Source of the DNA: Micromonospora violae | GTDB lineage: Bacteria; Actinomycetota; Actinomycetes; Mycobacteriales; Micromonosporaceae | Assembly: GCF_004217135.1 (NCBI RefSeq) | Contig: NZ_SHKK01000001.1 | Span: 6,572,001-6,636,000, forward strand | Length of the DNA stretch: 64,000 nt | Direction: 5' to 3' | Shown here: positions 1-10,337 of the stretch, piece after piece | Layout: every line of letters begins with the position of its first letter | Numbering within the stretch: the stretch's first letter is position 1 | Notes under the pieces: generated by a model | The model's input: only the letters and a program-made list of their open reading frames with translations | Told to the model about the DNA's origin: nothing | Database searches by the model: none | Translations under genes and position numbers: made by a program

Positions 1-1
1 G

Positions 2-232
2 ATGGCGTTGATGACCGGGCGCGGTTTCCAGGAGGAGGGCGAGGCGGCCGGCAAGTGGCGGCGCGCGCAGCTCACCTCCACCCAGCTCTCCACGTACTTC
101 GTCGGGTACAGCGAGATGGCCGAGATCGCCGCCGCCCGCCCGGACGGGGTGTCGGTCCGCGACTGGCACGACGCGATGCTCGCCCACGACTGCCCGCCCC
201 CGCGCCACCTGCGCACCCTGCTCGGCCTCTGA
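2..232 (+). CDS. DUF885 family protein, C-terminal end only (partial)
   Basis: The gene enters from before the window; only its last 76 or so residues are present, ending in TGA. The visible part contains RWHD-like and LLAH-like elements (RDWHDAMLAHDCPPP) that resemble the C-terminal end of DUF885 proteins, a family of large metallopeptidase-like proteins related to thermostable carboxypeptidases. The internal ATG at position 2 is almost certainly not the real start. Nothing of the zinc-binding region is visible, so activity cannot be judged. The gene faces the lipoprotein gene at 260-952; the 27-bp gap has no clear terminator. Confidence 0.6.
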   Translation: MALMTGRGFQEEGEAAGKWRRAQLTSTQLSTYFVGYSEMAEIAAARPDGVSVRDWHDAMLAHDCPPPRHLRTLLGL

Positions 233-2449
<2,217 letters not shown>

Positions 2450-2455
2450 GACGCT

Positions 2456-2486
2456 GTCGGGAAGCCCCGCTGCGGGGCTTCCCGAC
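2456..2486 (+). terminator. Perfect hairpin terminator after eno
   Basis: Thirteen-base arms GTCGGGAAGCCCC and GGGGCTTCCCGAC enclose a five-base loop. The hairpin starts seven bases after the eno stop codon. There is no U-run, as is common in high-GC actinobacteria. It should separate the strongly expressed eno from the division gene downstream. Confidence 0.8.
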
Positions 2487-2527
2487 ACACTCTGTAACGC
2501 TCGAAGCCTCGGGGGAGGGGTGTGACG

Positions 2528-3166
2528 ATGCCGCAGCGCCGCACACCGGGTGGTCAGCGTCCCGCCCGTCGGCCGGGTCAGTCCGGTCGGCCGGGCGGCG
2601 CGCGCGTCACCCGGGGATCGGTCCGGGAGGCCGGCGTACGCGCCGAGCCGCGCGCCGCCGGTCGCGCTCCGGGTGCTGCCCGGGGCGCCGAAGGGGTGCG
2701 CTCCGCGAATCGCCCGGCCGCCGCTCGTCGGACCGCCGCCGGTGGTGCCGTCAAACGGCTCGCCGCCCCCCACCCCCGTCGCTTCACCGGTCGGGCCACC
2801 GTGCTGTTCGCGGTCCTGATCGCGCTCGCGCTGGCCTACACCTACCCGGTCCGGGTCTACCTGGACCAGCAGGCCAACATCGAGCGGATGGAGGCCGCCC
2901 AGGCGGCGCAGGAGCGGGAGATCGCCAACCTCGCCGAGCGGGCCGCGAAGTGGCAGGACCGCGCGTTCATCGAGACGCAGGCTCGGGAACGGTTCTTCAT
3001 GGGCCGGCCGGGCGAGAAGATGATGGTGGTGCTGCACGACCCGGAGGGCGCTGCCCGGGACGCCGGGAAGCCGGCCGGATCCGCCGAGCCGACCGGCCCG
3101 GTGACCTGGTATGACACGCTCTGGTCGAGCGTGCGGGCGGCGGACAGCCAGCAGCCGGGCAAGTGA
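2528..3166 (+). CDS. Septum formation initiator (FtsB/DivIC-like)
   Basis: A bitopic division protein of about 212 residues. The first 85 or so residues are Arg/Pro/Gly-rich and probably disordered in the cytoplasm. One membrane segment follows (TVLFAVLIALALAYTYPV), then a coiled coil with the heptad-like IERMEAAQAAQEREIANLAERAAKW, and a conserved tail ending in the family pattern AxERFFMGRPGEK. FtsB/DivIC partners FtsL and FtsQ to activate septal peptidoglycan synthesis. ATG 2528 fits the GGGGGAGG tract at 2511-2518 better than the GTG at 2522. Its place after eno matches Rv1024. Confidence 0.88.
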   Translation: MPQRRTPGGQRPARRPGQSGRPGGARVTRGSVREAGVRAEPRAAGRAPGAARGAEGVRSANRPAAARRTAAGGAVKRLAAPHPRRFTGRATVLFAVLIALALAYTYPVRVYLDQQANIERMEAAQAAQEREIANLAERAAKWQDRAFIETQARERFFMGRPGEKMMVVLHDPEGAARDAGKPAGSAEPTGPVTWYDTLWSSVRAADSQQPGK

Positions 3167-3200
3167 GCCACCGACCAGCACACCAGGAGAGATGGGCACC

Positions 3201-3758
3201 GTGACTGTCGTACCACCGTCGGAGCCGGCGGCGGATTCCGTTCCCCTGCCGCAGCGTGAGCCGGCCACCGAGGCCGACCTGGCCGCGGTGGCCGCGCAGC
3301 TCGGCCGGACGCCCCGCGGCACCCGGGCGGTCGCCCACCGTTGCCCGTGCGGCCTTCCGGACGTGGTGGAGACGACCCCCCGCCTCGCCGACGGCACCCC
3401 GTTCCCGACCCTCTACTACCTGACCTGCCCCCGGGCCACCGCGGCGTGCAGCCGACTGGAGTCGGCGGGGCTGATGAAGGAGATGGCGGACCGGCTGACC
3501 AACGACCCGGAGCTGGCGGCCCACTACCGTGCCGCGCACGAGGACTACCTCGCCCGCCGGGACGCGATCGGCGAGGTGCCGGAGATCGCCGGCATCTCGG
3601 CCGGCGGGATGCCGGGCCGGGTCAAGTGCCTGCACGTGCACCTGGGTCACGCGCTGGGCGCCGGTCCCGGGGTGAACCCGTTCGGCGACGAGACGTTGGA
3701 ACTGGTCGAGCCCTGGTGGTCGGCGGGGCCGTGCGTGGACGTGCCGTCAGCCGAATGA
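3201..3758 (+). CDS. DUF501 family protein
   Basis: The 185-residue cytosolic protein belongs to the actinobacterial DUF501 family, which always sits between the eno/divIC pair and ppx (Rv1025 in M. tuberculosis). Conserved features visible are the Cys-containing block HRCPCGLPDVVETTPRL with FPTLYYLTCPRA, and the closing GRVKCLHVHLGHALG. The Cys and His residues (CPCG, TCPR, KCLHVHLGH) could bind metal, but this is inference. AGGAGA at 3185-3190 fits GTG 3201 better than ATG 3192. The stop overlaps the next gene as ATGA, so translation is probably coupled. The biochemical role is unknown. Confidence 0.88.
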   Translation: MTVVPPSEPAADSVPLPQREPATEADLAAVAAQLGRTPRGTRAVAHRCPCGLPDVVETTPRLADGTPFPTLYYLTCPRATAACSRLESAGLMKEMADRLTNDPELAAHYRAAHEDYLARRDAIGEVPEIAGISAGGMPGRVKCLHVHLGHALGAGPGVNPFGDETLELVEPWWSAGPCVDVPSAE

Positions 3759-4276
3759 GCGGCCAGGCCGAAGACCAGATCACGGTACGGCGGGCCCGCA
3801 CCGGGGACGTGCGGGGCATCCGGCGGCTCGTCGACACCTACACCGACGACCGGCGGCTGTTGAGCAAGGCCACCGTCACCCTCTTCGAGGACGTGCAGGA
3901 GTTCCGGGTCGCGGTCCGGGCCGAGGACGACGTCGTGGTGGGGTGTGGCGCGCTGCACGTCATGTGGGAGGACCTGGCCGAGATCCGCACGGTGGCGGTG
4001 GACCCGTCCTGCCGGGGGCGGCGGATCGGTCACCGGCTGGTCGGCGAGCTGATCGAGGCGGCCCGGGAGTTGGGCGTGGCACGGATCTTCGTGCTCACCT
4101 TCGAGACCCGGTTCTTCGGCTCGTTCGGTTTCCGCGAGATCGACGGCGCTCCGGTGCCGCAGCCGGTCTACGAGCAGTTGCTGCGCTCGTACGACGAGGG
4201 TGTCGCGGAGTTCCTGGACCTGGAGCGGGTCAAGCCGAACACGTTGGGCAACACCCGGATGCTGCTGCGCCTGTGA
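3755..4276 (+). CDS. argA: Amino-acid N-acetyltransferase, actinobacterial ArgA type (GNAT fold)
   Basis: The 173-residue GNAT protein has the acetyl-CoA loop pattern CRGRRIGHRLVGELI (about residues 90-104) and the segment FVLTFETRFFGSFGFREID, which resembles the short single-domain N-acetylglutamate synthases of actinobacteria such as Rv2747. That enzyme makes N-acetylglutamate from acetyl-CoA and glutamate (or glutamine) for arginine synthesis. It starts inside the DUF501 stop (ATGA) and ends directly against the convergent lipoprotein gene with no spacer. In mycobacteria argA is not part of this cluster, so its place here is lineage-specific. A different small GNAT role cannot be excluded. 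Confidence 0.75.
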   Translation: MSGQAEDQITVRRARTGDVRGIRRLVDTYTDDRRLLSKATVTLFEDVQEFRVAVRAEDDVVVGCGALHVMWEDLAEIRTVAVDPSCRGRRIGHRLVGELIEAARELGVARIFVLTFETRFFGSFGFREIDGAPVPQPVYEQLLRSYDEGVAEFLDLERVKPNTLGNTRMLLRL

Positions 4277-5167
4277 TCAGCCCTTGCGGGGGTGGGCGGC
4301 GAAGAAGTCCCACATCAGGTCCGTGGCGGACAGCCCGGCGGTGGACGCGGCGAGTTCACCGGTTGTCGCGCCCGGCCAACTGTGCCCCATGGTGGCGATC
4401 GTGTAGACGCTGACCTCGCTGCCGTCGGCGCAGCCCGCCACCGTGTGCGTCACTCCCGGCACCGTGGACGCCTTCGGGATCGGCCGGCAGCCGAGTCGCT
4501 GCTGCCAGGTGCGCATCCCGGTCTGGAAGGTCGAGGCGTACCGGTCCTGGTCACCGATGAAGGTGATCACGGAGACCGGGCTCTTCGGCACGTAACTGTC
4601 CGCCTTGGTCAACTCCCCGATGTAACCACCGCTGACCACCCCGATCGCCGCGAACCTGCCCGTGCTCTCCACCGCCGCCCGGAAGCTCAGGTCGCCGCCG
4701 TTCGAGATGCCGGTGAGGAACACCCGGCGCGGGTCCGCGTTCCAGGTTCGCACCAGATGATCGGTGAGGGCGTCGAGGAAGCCGACGTCGTCAGCGCTGC
4801 CGCAGCAGATCAGCGCGTTGAACCCGCCGCCCTGTCCGTCGGGGTAGGCGACCAGCACGTTGTCCTTGTCGGCCTTGGCGTCCAGGCCCGCCAACTCCCG
4901 CATCGAGGATCCGGTGCCGGGATAGAAGTGCAGCGCGATGATCAGCGCGGAGGGTCTGCCCGGGTCGTACCCCGGGGGCGCGTGCAGCAGGTAGGTGCGG
5001 TCGAGCCCGTTGTGTTTCAGGGTGAGCTGGTGGTCGCCGGCCGCCGGTCGTTCGCTCGGCGTGGCCGGCGCGGCGGACGGGGTCGACGAGGGCTGCCCCC
5101 GCTCACCACAAGCCGCGGCGGCGACGATGAGGCAGAGCCCCGTCAACACTGCCACCGTTCGCCGCAC
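4277..5167 (-). CDS. Secreted lipoprotein esterase, PHB depolymerase/feruloyl esterase type
   Basis: An alpha/beta hydrolase of about 296 residues. A hydrophobic signal ends in AAAC, a lipobox, followed by a Ser/Pro/Ala-rich linker. The catalytic features are visible: nucleophile in GISNG, an Asp in FIGDQDRY and a His in TMGHSWPG. The oxyanion-side block LHFYPGTGSSM resembles LpqC and PHB-depolymerase-like esterases that act outside the membrane on polyesters or phenolic esters. I chose GTG at 5167 because a G-rich tract precedes it by about eight bases and it places the signal at the N-terminus; a GTG three codons earlier is possible. The upstream gene is divergent. Confidence 0.82.
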   Translation of the reverse strand: MRRTVAVLTGLCLIVAAAACGERGQPSSTPSAAPATPSERPAAGDHQLTLKHNGLDRTYLLHAPPGYDPGRPSALIIALHFYPGTGSSMRELAGLDAKADKDNVLVAYPDGQGGGFNALICCGSADDVGFLDALTDHLVRTWNADPRRVFLTGISNGGDLSFRAAVESTGRFAAIGVVSGGYIGELTKADSYVPKSPVSVITFIGDQDRYASTFQTGMRTWQQRLGCRPIPKASTVPGVTHTVAGCADGSEVSVYTIATMGHSWPGATTGELAASTAGLSATDLMWDFFAAHPRKG

Positions 5168-5264
5168 GCCGGCCACCCCCCGTCGACCCCGCCGTCCACA
5201 CTGGATTCCAGCCGAGCGCGGGGCAACCCTTTCGGTCCTGGCCGAAGGCGGGCAGGCTGTCGTC

Positions 5265-6305
5265 ATGCTTCGCCTCCGCCTCGGGTCGGCCGACCTGTGC
5301 CGGGTGCGCTTCGCCGATCGGCTCCATCCGGTCGGGATCGCGCTGCTGGCCGGTCAGTGGCTGCGTGATCCCACGGTCGCGGCGATGGCACCCACCCTGG
5401 CCGAGCGGGCATCGGCGGCGGTCGAGGGCACGGCTGCCGCCCAGGCTGCCACCGCTATCCTGCGGCACCTGCTGCCCGACCGGGGGCGCCTGCCGGATTT
5501 CGTCACCCCCCTCTCCGGGCTGGAGTCGGTGGAGGCCGGGCTGGAGGCGATCCGGGCCACTCCGGCCCGGCGGGTCCGCGACGAGGTCACCATGGCGTAC
5601 GCGGACACGACCGTCAGCCCACTGCGGCGACGCTTCGCGGCGGCCGACCCGGAGGCGCTGGACCTGTTCGGCGGGGCCGTGCGGACCTGGTTCGACGCGG
5701 TGCTCGCACCGCACTGGGCCGAGTTGGCGTCCGCGTACCGTCAGCAGGTGTCGGCTGCCAGCCAGCGGTTGGCACAGCACGGCCTGGCCAGCCTCTTCGC
5801 AGGCCTGCACCCGGGGATCCGGTGGCGCGAGCCGGTGCTGGAGGTGAGCACGTGGTGGGACGCCAACCTCCCCGGCACCGGGCACGGGCTCATCCTGCTG
5901 CCCTCCCCGTTGGCCGGGCCGCGCCCCCGTGTGCTGGTCGAGCCGGGTCACCCGATCCTGCTCGTCTACCCGGTGGTGATGCCCGCGCGCGCGGCCAGAG
6001 ACGACGACTCCCTCGGTCGGCTGCTCGGCGTCACCCGGGCGCTGGTGCTGCGCCGGCTGGACGCCGAGGGCGGGTTGACCACCACAGTGCTGTCCCGGGC
6101 CGTGGGGATCAGTCTCTCCTCGGCCTCCGAGCACGCCCGCGCGCTGCGGACCGCCGGTCTGGTGGTCAGCGAGCGGGAGGGCGGGGCCGTCCGACATCAC
6201 CTGACCGCGCTCGGGGCGGGGTTGTTGCGCGGCCCGTCGGGTGATCCGTGCGCGTCGTGGCCCACGCCTGGCCAAGCCGCCGGATGGCCGCCAGGCCTGC
6301 CGTAA
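5265..6305 (+). CDS. Winged-helix (ArsR-type) transcriptional regulator
   Basis: The 346-residue protein carries a helix-turn-helix near its C-terminus: LSRAVGISLSSASEHARALRTAGLV with a following VRHHLTALG wing, the pattern of ArsR/DUF5937-type regulators common in Streptomyces and Micromonospora. The N-terminal 240 residues form an all-alpha-looking domain without a recognisable ligand site. The ATG at 5265 has no clear Shine-Dalgarno sequence. It is divergent from the secreted esterase with under 100 bp between the starts, so it may control that gene. Its TAA stop lies within the -10 hexamer of ppx. Confidence 0.72.
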   Translation: MLRLRLGSADLCRVRFADRLHPVGIALLAGQWLRDPTVAAMAPTLAERASAAVEGTAAAQAATAILRHLLPDRGRLPDFVTPLSGLESVEAGLEAIRATPARRVRDEVTMAYADTTVSPLRRRFAAADPEALDLFGGAVRTWFDAVLAPHWAELASAYRQQVSAASQRLAQHGLASLFAGLHPGIRWREPVLEVSTWWDANLPGTGHGLILLPSPLAGPRPRVLVEPGHPILLVYPVVMPARAARDDDSLGRLLGVTRALVLRRLDAEGGLTTTVLSRAVGISLSSASEHARALRTAGLVVSEREGGAVRHHLTALGAGLLRGPSGDPCASWPTPGQAAGWPPGLP

Positions 6306-6314
6306 GGTTGCTGC
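6303..6314 (+). promoter_or_regulatory. Leaderless-type -10 element of ppx
   Basis: The hexamer TAAGGT at 6303-6308 lies six bases before the GTG start of ppx, the spacing expected when transcription begins at the start codon. Its TAA is also the stop codon of the upstream regulator gene, so the promoter is embedded in the end of that gene. No Shine-Dalgarno sequence is present. Confidence 0.5.
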
Positions 6315-7271
6315 GTGACAACGCGTGTGGCGGCCATCGACTGCGGAACCAACTCGATCCGACTGCTGGTCGCCGACCTGCCCGACGCCTCGGCCGGGCC
6401 GCAGGCGCCGCTGGTCGACCTGACCCGGCGGATGGAGATCGTCCGGTTGGGGCAGGGCGTGGACCGCACCGGCCGACTGGTGCCGGAGGCGATCGAACGG
6501 ACCCGGGTGGCGTTGGCGTCGTACGCCGCCGACATCGAGAAGCTGGGTGCCCAGCGGGTGCGGATGTGTGCCACGTCGGCCTCCCGTGATGCCGCCAATG
6601 CCGCCGACTTCACCGAGATGGTGCAGGCCACCCTCGGTGTCGCGCCCGAGGTGGTCAGCGGTGACGAGGAGGCCCGGCTGTCGTTCACCGGCGCGGTGCG
6701 CGGGTTGCCCGCCGACGCGAAGGAGCCGGTCCTGGTCGTCGACATCGGTGGCGGTTCCACCGAGTTCGTCGTCGGCGATCGGGTCGCCGGGGTGCGCTCG
6801 GCGATCTCGGTGGACATCGGCTGTGTTCGGATGACCGAGCGGCACCTGCCCGGTGACCCGCCGACACCTGAGCAGGTCGCGGATGCGCAGGCCGACATCG
6901 CGGCGGTGGTGGACCGGGCGCTCGCCGTGGTGCCCGGTCGTGAGGCGGCCACCCTGGTCGGCCTCGCCGGGTCGGTCACCACCGTGGTCGCGCTGGCGCA
7001 GGGCCTGCGGGAGTACGACCCGGAGCGCATCCACCACGCCCGGGTGTCCTACGAGGAGGTCGCCGGGGTGACCGCTGAGCTGCTGGGCCAGACCCGCGAG
7101 CAGCGGTTGGCGACCCCGGTGATGCACCCGGGCCGGGCCGACGTGATCGGCGCGGGAGCGCTGGTGCTCCGCGTGATCATGGAGCGGGCCGGGATGCCGT
7201 CGGTGGTCGCCTCGGAGCACGACATTCTTGACGGCATCGCCTGGAGCCTCCAGCCAGCCACCGCGCGCTAG
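6315..7271 (+). CDS. ppx: Exopolyphosphatase, Ppx/GppA family
   Basis: The 318-residue enzyme belongs to the ASKHA-fold Ppx/GppA phosphatases that degrade polyphosphate or pppGpp. It shows the phosphate-1 motif AAIDCGTNSIRLLVAD at the N-terminus, the DIGGGSTEFV phosphate-2 motif near residue 143 and the C-terminal GADVI-type segment (HPGRADVIGAGALVL). It corresponds to the short actinobacterial form (Ppx2, Rv1026) at the end of the eno block. It probably has its own leaderless promoter at 6303. Whether it prefers polyphosphate or pppGpp cannot be told from sequence. Confidence 0.92.
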   Translation: MTTRVAAIDCGTNSIRLLVADLPDASAGPQAPLVDLTRRMEIVRLGQGVDRTGRLVPEAIERTRVALASYAADIEKLGAQRVRMCATSASRDAANAADFTEMVQATLGVAPEVVSGDEEARLSFTGAVRGLPADAKEPVLVVDIGGGSTEFVVGDRVAGVRSAISVDIGCVRMTERHLPGDPPTPEQVADAQADIAAVVDRALAVVPGREAATLVGLAGSVTTVVALAQGLREYDPERIHHARVSYEEVAGVTAELLGQTREQRLATPVMHPGRADVIGAGALVLRVIMERAGMPSVVASEHDILDGIAWSLQPATAR

Positions 7272-7310
7272 CGGGCCAGCAGGCCAGCGGGCCAGCAGGC
7301 CAGCGGGCTA
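7271..7310. repeat. 16-bp tandem repeat, about 2.5 units
   Basis: GCGGGCCAGCAGGCCA occurs at 7271-7286 and 7287-7302, followed by the partial unit GCGGGCT. The tract begins at the ppx stop codon and ends at the edge of the inverted-repeat element at 7311. Slippage could vary its length among strains. Confidence 0.8.
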
Positions 7311-7385
7311 GATCAACTCGCGCTTCAGGAAGTCGCGGTGTCCGGGCGTCTCGGATGCCCCGACTTCCTGAAAGCCGAGTCGATC
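7311..7385. repeat. Family 2 inverted-repeat element, copy 1 (75 bp)
   Basis: Imperfect arms of 32 bp (7311-7342 and 7354-7385, seven mismatches) surround an 11-bp centre. The outer ends are GATC and the left arm contains GAAGTCGCGGTGTCCGGGCG, which recurs exactly in the element at 34254-34328. An ungapped alignment of the two 75-bp elements gives about 57 identities. It lies between ppx and the padR gene, both on the plus strand. It could fold into a terminator for ppx, or be a mobile palindromic element. Confidence 0.7.
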
Positions 7386-7431
7386 TCGCCGCCCGCCCGC
7401 CCGCCCGGCTCGGCGCGTTGTGGCGGGTCCG

Positions 7432-7468
7432 TTGACGCTATTTCGCATTGCACAGTAGTGTGCAATGC
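7432..7468 (+). promoter_or_regulatory. padR promoter with overlapping palindromic operator
   Basis: A TTGACG -35 at 7432-7437 and a TAGTGT -10 at 7456-7461 are 18 bp apart; the GTG start at 7469 lies seven bases after the -10, so the mRNA is probably leaderless. A perfect inverted repeat with nine-base arms GCATTGCAC (7445-7453) and GTGCAATGC (7460-7468) covers the -10 and ends at the start codon. The ATGC-rich symmetric arms match the kind of site bound by PadR dimers, so autorepression is likely. Confidence 0.72.
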
Positions 7469-7801
7469 GTGGACACCACACAGTTGCTGAAGGGCGTGCT
7501 CGACATGGCCGTCCTGGCCGTGCTGCGAGAGGAGGACGGCTACGGTTACGACATCCTGCGCCGGCTGCGCGAAGCCGGCCTGGAGGAGGTCGGCGACGCC
7601 TCGGTCTACGGGACGCTGCGCCGCCTCTTCGCCGCCGGCCTGCTCACCACGTATGTCGTGCCGAGCGAATCCGGGCCGCACCGCAAGTACTACTCACTCA
7701 ACGCCGCGGGGCGTGACCAGTTGACCCGCTCCGGCAAGCTCTGGCGCTCGTTCGCCACCACCATGGACAGTCTGCTCGACGATCGGGGGATGGCGGCATG
7801 A
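7469..7801 (+). CDS. PadR family transcriptional regulator
   Basis: The 110-residue protein is a short PadR (subfamily 2) winged-helix repressor: KGVLDMAVLAVLREEDGYGYDILRRL, then a recognition-helix region GDASVYGTLRRLFAAGLL and the wing GPHRKYYSLNAAGRDQL. PadR proteins usually repress their own operon and a neighbouring membrane or transport gene. The chosen GTG at 7469 follows a -10 by seven bases and has no ribosome site. The stop overlaps the following HAAS-domain gene as ATGA, the classic PadR-DUF1700 pairing seen in many Gram-positive bacteria. Confidence 0.92.
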   Translation: MDTTQLLKGVLDMAVLAVLREEDGYGYDILRRLREAGLEEVGDASVYGTLRRLFAAGLLTTYVVPSESGPHRKYYSLNAAGRDQLTRSGKLWRSFATTMDSLLDDRGMAA

Positions 7802-8805
7802 CCGTCACGGAGCAGGAGATCACCGACTACGTGGCGCGGGTCCGGGCCGCTCTGGCCGACCTGCCCGCCGGGCAGCGCGACGAGCTGACCGAGGACCTGG
7901 CCGACCACCTTGCCGAGGTCGCCGCCGAGTCCGAGGGCACCCTGGTCGAGCGGTTGGGCGAGCCCGAGACGTACGCCGCCGAACTGCGCGCCGCGGCCGG
8001 CGCCGCTCCGGGCAGCGGGCGCAACCTCGACCAGCGGGTGGCGAGCGCGATGGTCGGTGTCCGCAGCCGGCTGCGCGCCGTGGACACGCGGCTCGGCCCA
8101 CCCCTGGGGTACGCGACGGCCAGCGACTTCCTCCGGTTGCTGCGCCCCGGCTGGTGGGTGCTCCGGGGCTACCTGGCGGCGATGCTGGTCACGGTGGTCA
8201 CCACCGGCGGCAGCTTCGGTCTGCTGCCGAGGTTCGGTGGCGAACTGCTCGCCGGCATGATCATGCTGGTCGGCCTCGTGCTCGCCTCCATCTGGATCGG
8301 CCGCCGCTCCGGGCGGTTGACCCGCTGGCCGCGCTCGGCGGTGCAGGTCGCCAGCGCGGTGCTGGTGGTCTTCGCGTTCTCCGCGCTGATCCAGGCTGAG
8401 GACCGGATGCGGTACGGCGACTACGGCTACGACCAGACCTCGGTCGACAGCCCGTACGACCGGATCCGGGACGTCTTCGTCTACGACAGCGAGGGCCGCC
8501 TGGTGGAGAACGCCCGGCTCTTCGACCAGAACGGCAACCCGATCCGGCTCGGCTATCCGGACTGCCTGGAAGGCGCCTATGTGAACCAGACGCTGCGGGC
8601 GTACCCGTACTGCCCGGAGCAGGCGCCCTTCGTGCCCCGCGCACCGGGCGCGCCCCTCCCGCCAGCCCCAGCGACCAGCACGCCGGATCCGACCAGCACA
8701 CCTGATCCGACCAGCACGCCGACGCCGAGCGCGAGCACCGGCGGGTCCTCGGCGGATCCGACCGCGACGCCGAGCGGCACGCCAACCCCGACCCCGACGC
8801 GCTGA
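7798..8805 (+). CDS. HAAS/DUF1700 membrane protein partnered with PadR
   Basis: The first 80 or so of 335 residues form the HAAS (DUF1700) helical domain with the pattern ITDYVARVRAALADLP and LTEDLADHLAEV. Three membrane segments follow (around WVLRGYLAAMLVTVV, LLAGMIMLVGLVLASIWI and SAVQVASAVLVVFAFSAL). The outer part contains a Tyr/Asp-rich region with two cysteines (PDCLEG and YPYCPEQ) and ends in a 50-residue Pro/Thr/Ser-rich tail with TSTPDP repeats. HAAS proteins accompany PadR repressors and probably sense envelope stress, but ligand and output are unknown. Its ATG overlaps the padR stop. Confidence 0.8.
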   Translation: MTVTEQEITDYVARVRAALADLPAGQRDELTEDLADHLAEVAAESEGTLVERLGEPETYAAELRAAAGAAPGSGRNLDQRVASAMVGVRSRLRAVDTRLGPPLGYATASDFLRLLRPGWWVLRGYLAAMLVTVVTTGGSFGLLPRFGGELLAGMIMLVGLVLASIWIGRRSGRLTRWPRSAVQVASAVLVVFAFSALIQAEDRMRYGDYGYDQTSVDSPYDRIRDVFVYDSEGRLVENARLFDQNGNPIRLGYPDCLEGAYVNQTLRAYPYCPEQAPFVPRAPGAPLPPAPATSTPDPTSTPDPTSTPTPSASTGGSSADPTATPSGTPTPTPTR

Positions 8806-8935
8806 ACCACGGTGTGAACTGGATCATGCTCGCGAAGCTGGGAAATAGCTGAACGGACGAGGCGGGCGGGACGGCACCGGAAATCAATGATCGTTACGGT
8901 GTCGTCTGCTCATCAACCCCTCGGAAGGAACCCCC

Positions 8936-9451
8936 GTGTCAGAGCAGGTCGCATCGTCCCCCGCGCCCGACGCCGCAACCCCTGAGTCGGCCGTCGAGAC
9001 GCCGCAGGCGGCCGGACCACAGCCGACCGTCGAATCGTCGTCGGCGGAGCCGAAGGCGGAGAAGTCCGGCGGGAGGAAGGCTCTCGGCGTCGTCGGTGCG
9101 ATCCTCGCCGTCGTCGTCATCGCCGGCCTGAAGTTCGGCGTCGCCTCGGCGATCGGCAACTACTTCAACAAGGACGAGACCGCCGACGCCAAGGCCGGCG
9201 ACTGCATCGCCGAACTGCCCGAGGTCAGCGGGGCCGAGCAGGAGGAGGTCGACGGCGCCAAGGTCGTCGAGTGCACCTCCACCGAGGCGGCGTTCAACGT
9301 GGTCGGTCGGGTGGACGGCCAGAGCGAGGCCCAGGCCAAGGCCGACACCACCTGCACCCAGTTCTTCAAGGAGGACGAGGAGGGGTACATCTTCTCCAGC
9401 ATCGAGCCGGGCAAGACCGGCTATGTGCTCTGCCTGACCAAGAAGGTCTGA
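8936..9451 (+). CDS. Membrane-anchored secreted protein with four cysteines (LppU-like)
   Basis: The 171-residue protein has an acidic, Ala/Pro-rich cytoplasmic N-terminus, one membrane segment near residues 45-65 (LGVVGAILAVVVIAGLKFGV), and an exported domain of about 100 residues. That domain has four Cys (AGDCIA, VVECTS, TTCTQF, YVLCLT), probably two disulphides, a layout similar to the LppU/SCO3897 group of unknown function. GTG 8936 is preceded by GGAAGGA. A TACGGT -10 at about 8895 lies in the preceding 130-bp gap. A strong hairpin follows the gene. Confidence 0.7.
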   Translation: MSEQVASSPAPDAATPESAVETPQAAGPQPTVESSSAEPKAEKSGGRKALGVVGAILAVVVIAGLKFGVASAIGNYFNKDETADAKAGDCIAELPEVSGAEQEEVDGAKVVECTSTEAAFNVVGRVDGQSEAQAKADTTCTQFFKEDEEGYIFSSIEPGKTGYVLCLTKKV

Positions 9452-9472
9452 CCGGAGCGGTAGATCGGAATC

Positions 9473-9503
9473 GACGGCGGCGGGGGCAGACCCCGCCGCC
9501 GTC
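9473..9503 (+). terminator. Hairpin terminator after the LppU-like gene
   Basis: Perfect 13-base arms GACGGCGGCGGGG and CCCCGCCGCCGTC enclose a five-base loop, 21 bases after the stop codon. No U-run follows. The remaining 150 bp before the next gene hold its promoter but no clear hexamers. Confidence 0.75.
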
Positions 9504-9650
9504 GGCGTACCCGGAGTTGGCAGGGGGCGAACGGGAGGTGAATGCCACTGTTCCGGCGTCTTCCCGACGGCCTCGCGGCGTGGCAGGCTACCGGCACGTA
9601 GGACCACTGGGCGACCAGCCAACGATGACTGACCGCTAGGAGGACGGCCC

Positions 9651-10337
9651 ATGGGCGAGATGGTGAGCTACCGCAGCAACGGGGGCACGAGCGAGGGGTA
9701 TCTCGCGATACCCGCCAGCGGCACGGCCAGCCCCGCCGTCATCGTCATTCAGGAATGGTGGGGTCTGGTCCCGCACATCCGGTCGGTGGCGGACCGGTTC
9801 GCCGAGGCCGGTTTCGTGGCCCTCGCCCCGGACTTCTACCACGGTGAGACGACCAGCGAGCCGGACGAGGCGCAGCGGCTCCTGCTGGCCATGCGGATGG
9901 ACGAGGCGGCGAAGGACATCGCCGGCGCTGCCGACTATCTCGCCGGGCGACCCGAGGTCACCGGTAAGGTCGGTGCCGTGGGTTTCTGCGCCGGTGGCAG
10001 CCTGGCGCTCTGGTCGGCCACCATCTCCGAGCGGATCGTCGCCACCGCCGGCTTCTATCCCGTGCTGCCCTGGGAGTCGATGCGCCCCGACTGGGCCGAC
10101 TACGCCGGCAAGGCGGCGGTCATCCACTGCTCCGAAGAGGACGGCACCTCGGCCGCCGACGGCGTACAGACCGCCCGTGCGGCCATCGAGGAGGCCGGCG
10201 GCGACTGCCACCTCTACGACTACCCGGGCACCTCGCACGCCTTCTTCAACGACGACCGGCCGGAGGCGTTCGACCAGCGCGCCGCCGCCAGCGCCTGGGC
10301 CCGCACCCTGGAACTCTTCCGGGCCAAGCTTGGCTGA
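9651..10337 (+). CDS. Dienelactone hydrolase family protein
   Basis: The 228-residue alpha/beta hydrolase resembles carboxymethylenebutenolidase. It shows the conserved QEWWGL segment (residues 34-39), the nucleophile-elbow GFCAGG with Cys113 in place of Ser, and a C-terminal HAFFND with the catalytic His. Dienelactone hydrolases open cyclic lactones formed during chloroaromatic breakdown, but many family members have other esterase roles. AGGAGG eight bases upstream of the ATG sets the start. The downstream uracil-DNA glycosylase gene starts inside its end, so the two are co-translated. Confidence 0.88.
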   Translation: MGEMVSYRSNGGTSEGYLAIPASGTASPAVIVIQEWWGLVPHIRSVADRFAEAGFVALAPDFYHGETTSEPDEAQRLLLAMRMDEAAKDIAGAADYLAGRPEVTGKVGAVGFCAGGSLALWSATISERIVATAGFYPVLPWESMRPDWADYAGKAAVIHCSEEDGTSAADGVQTARAAIEEAGGDCHLYDYPGTSHAFFNDDRPEAFDQRAAASAWARTLELFRAKLG

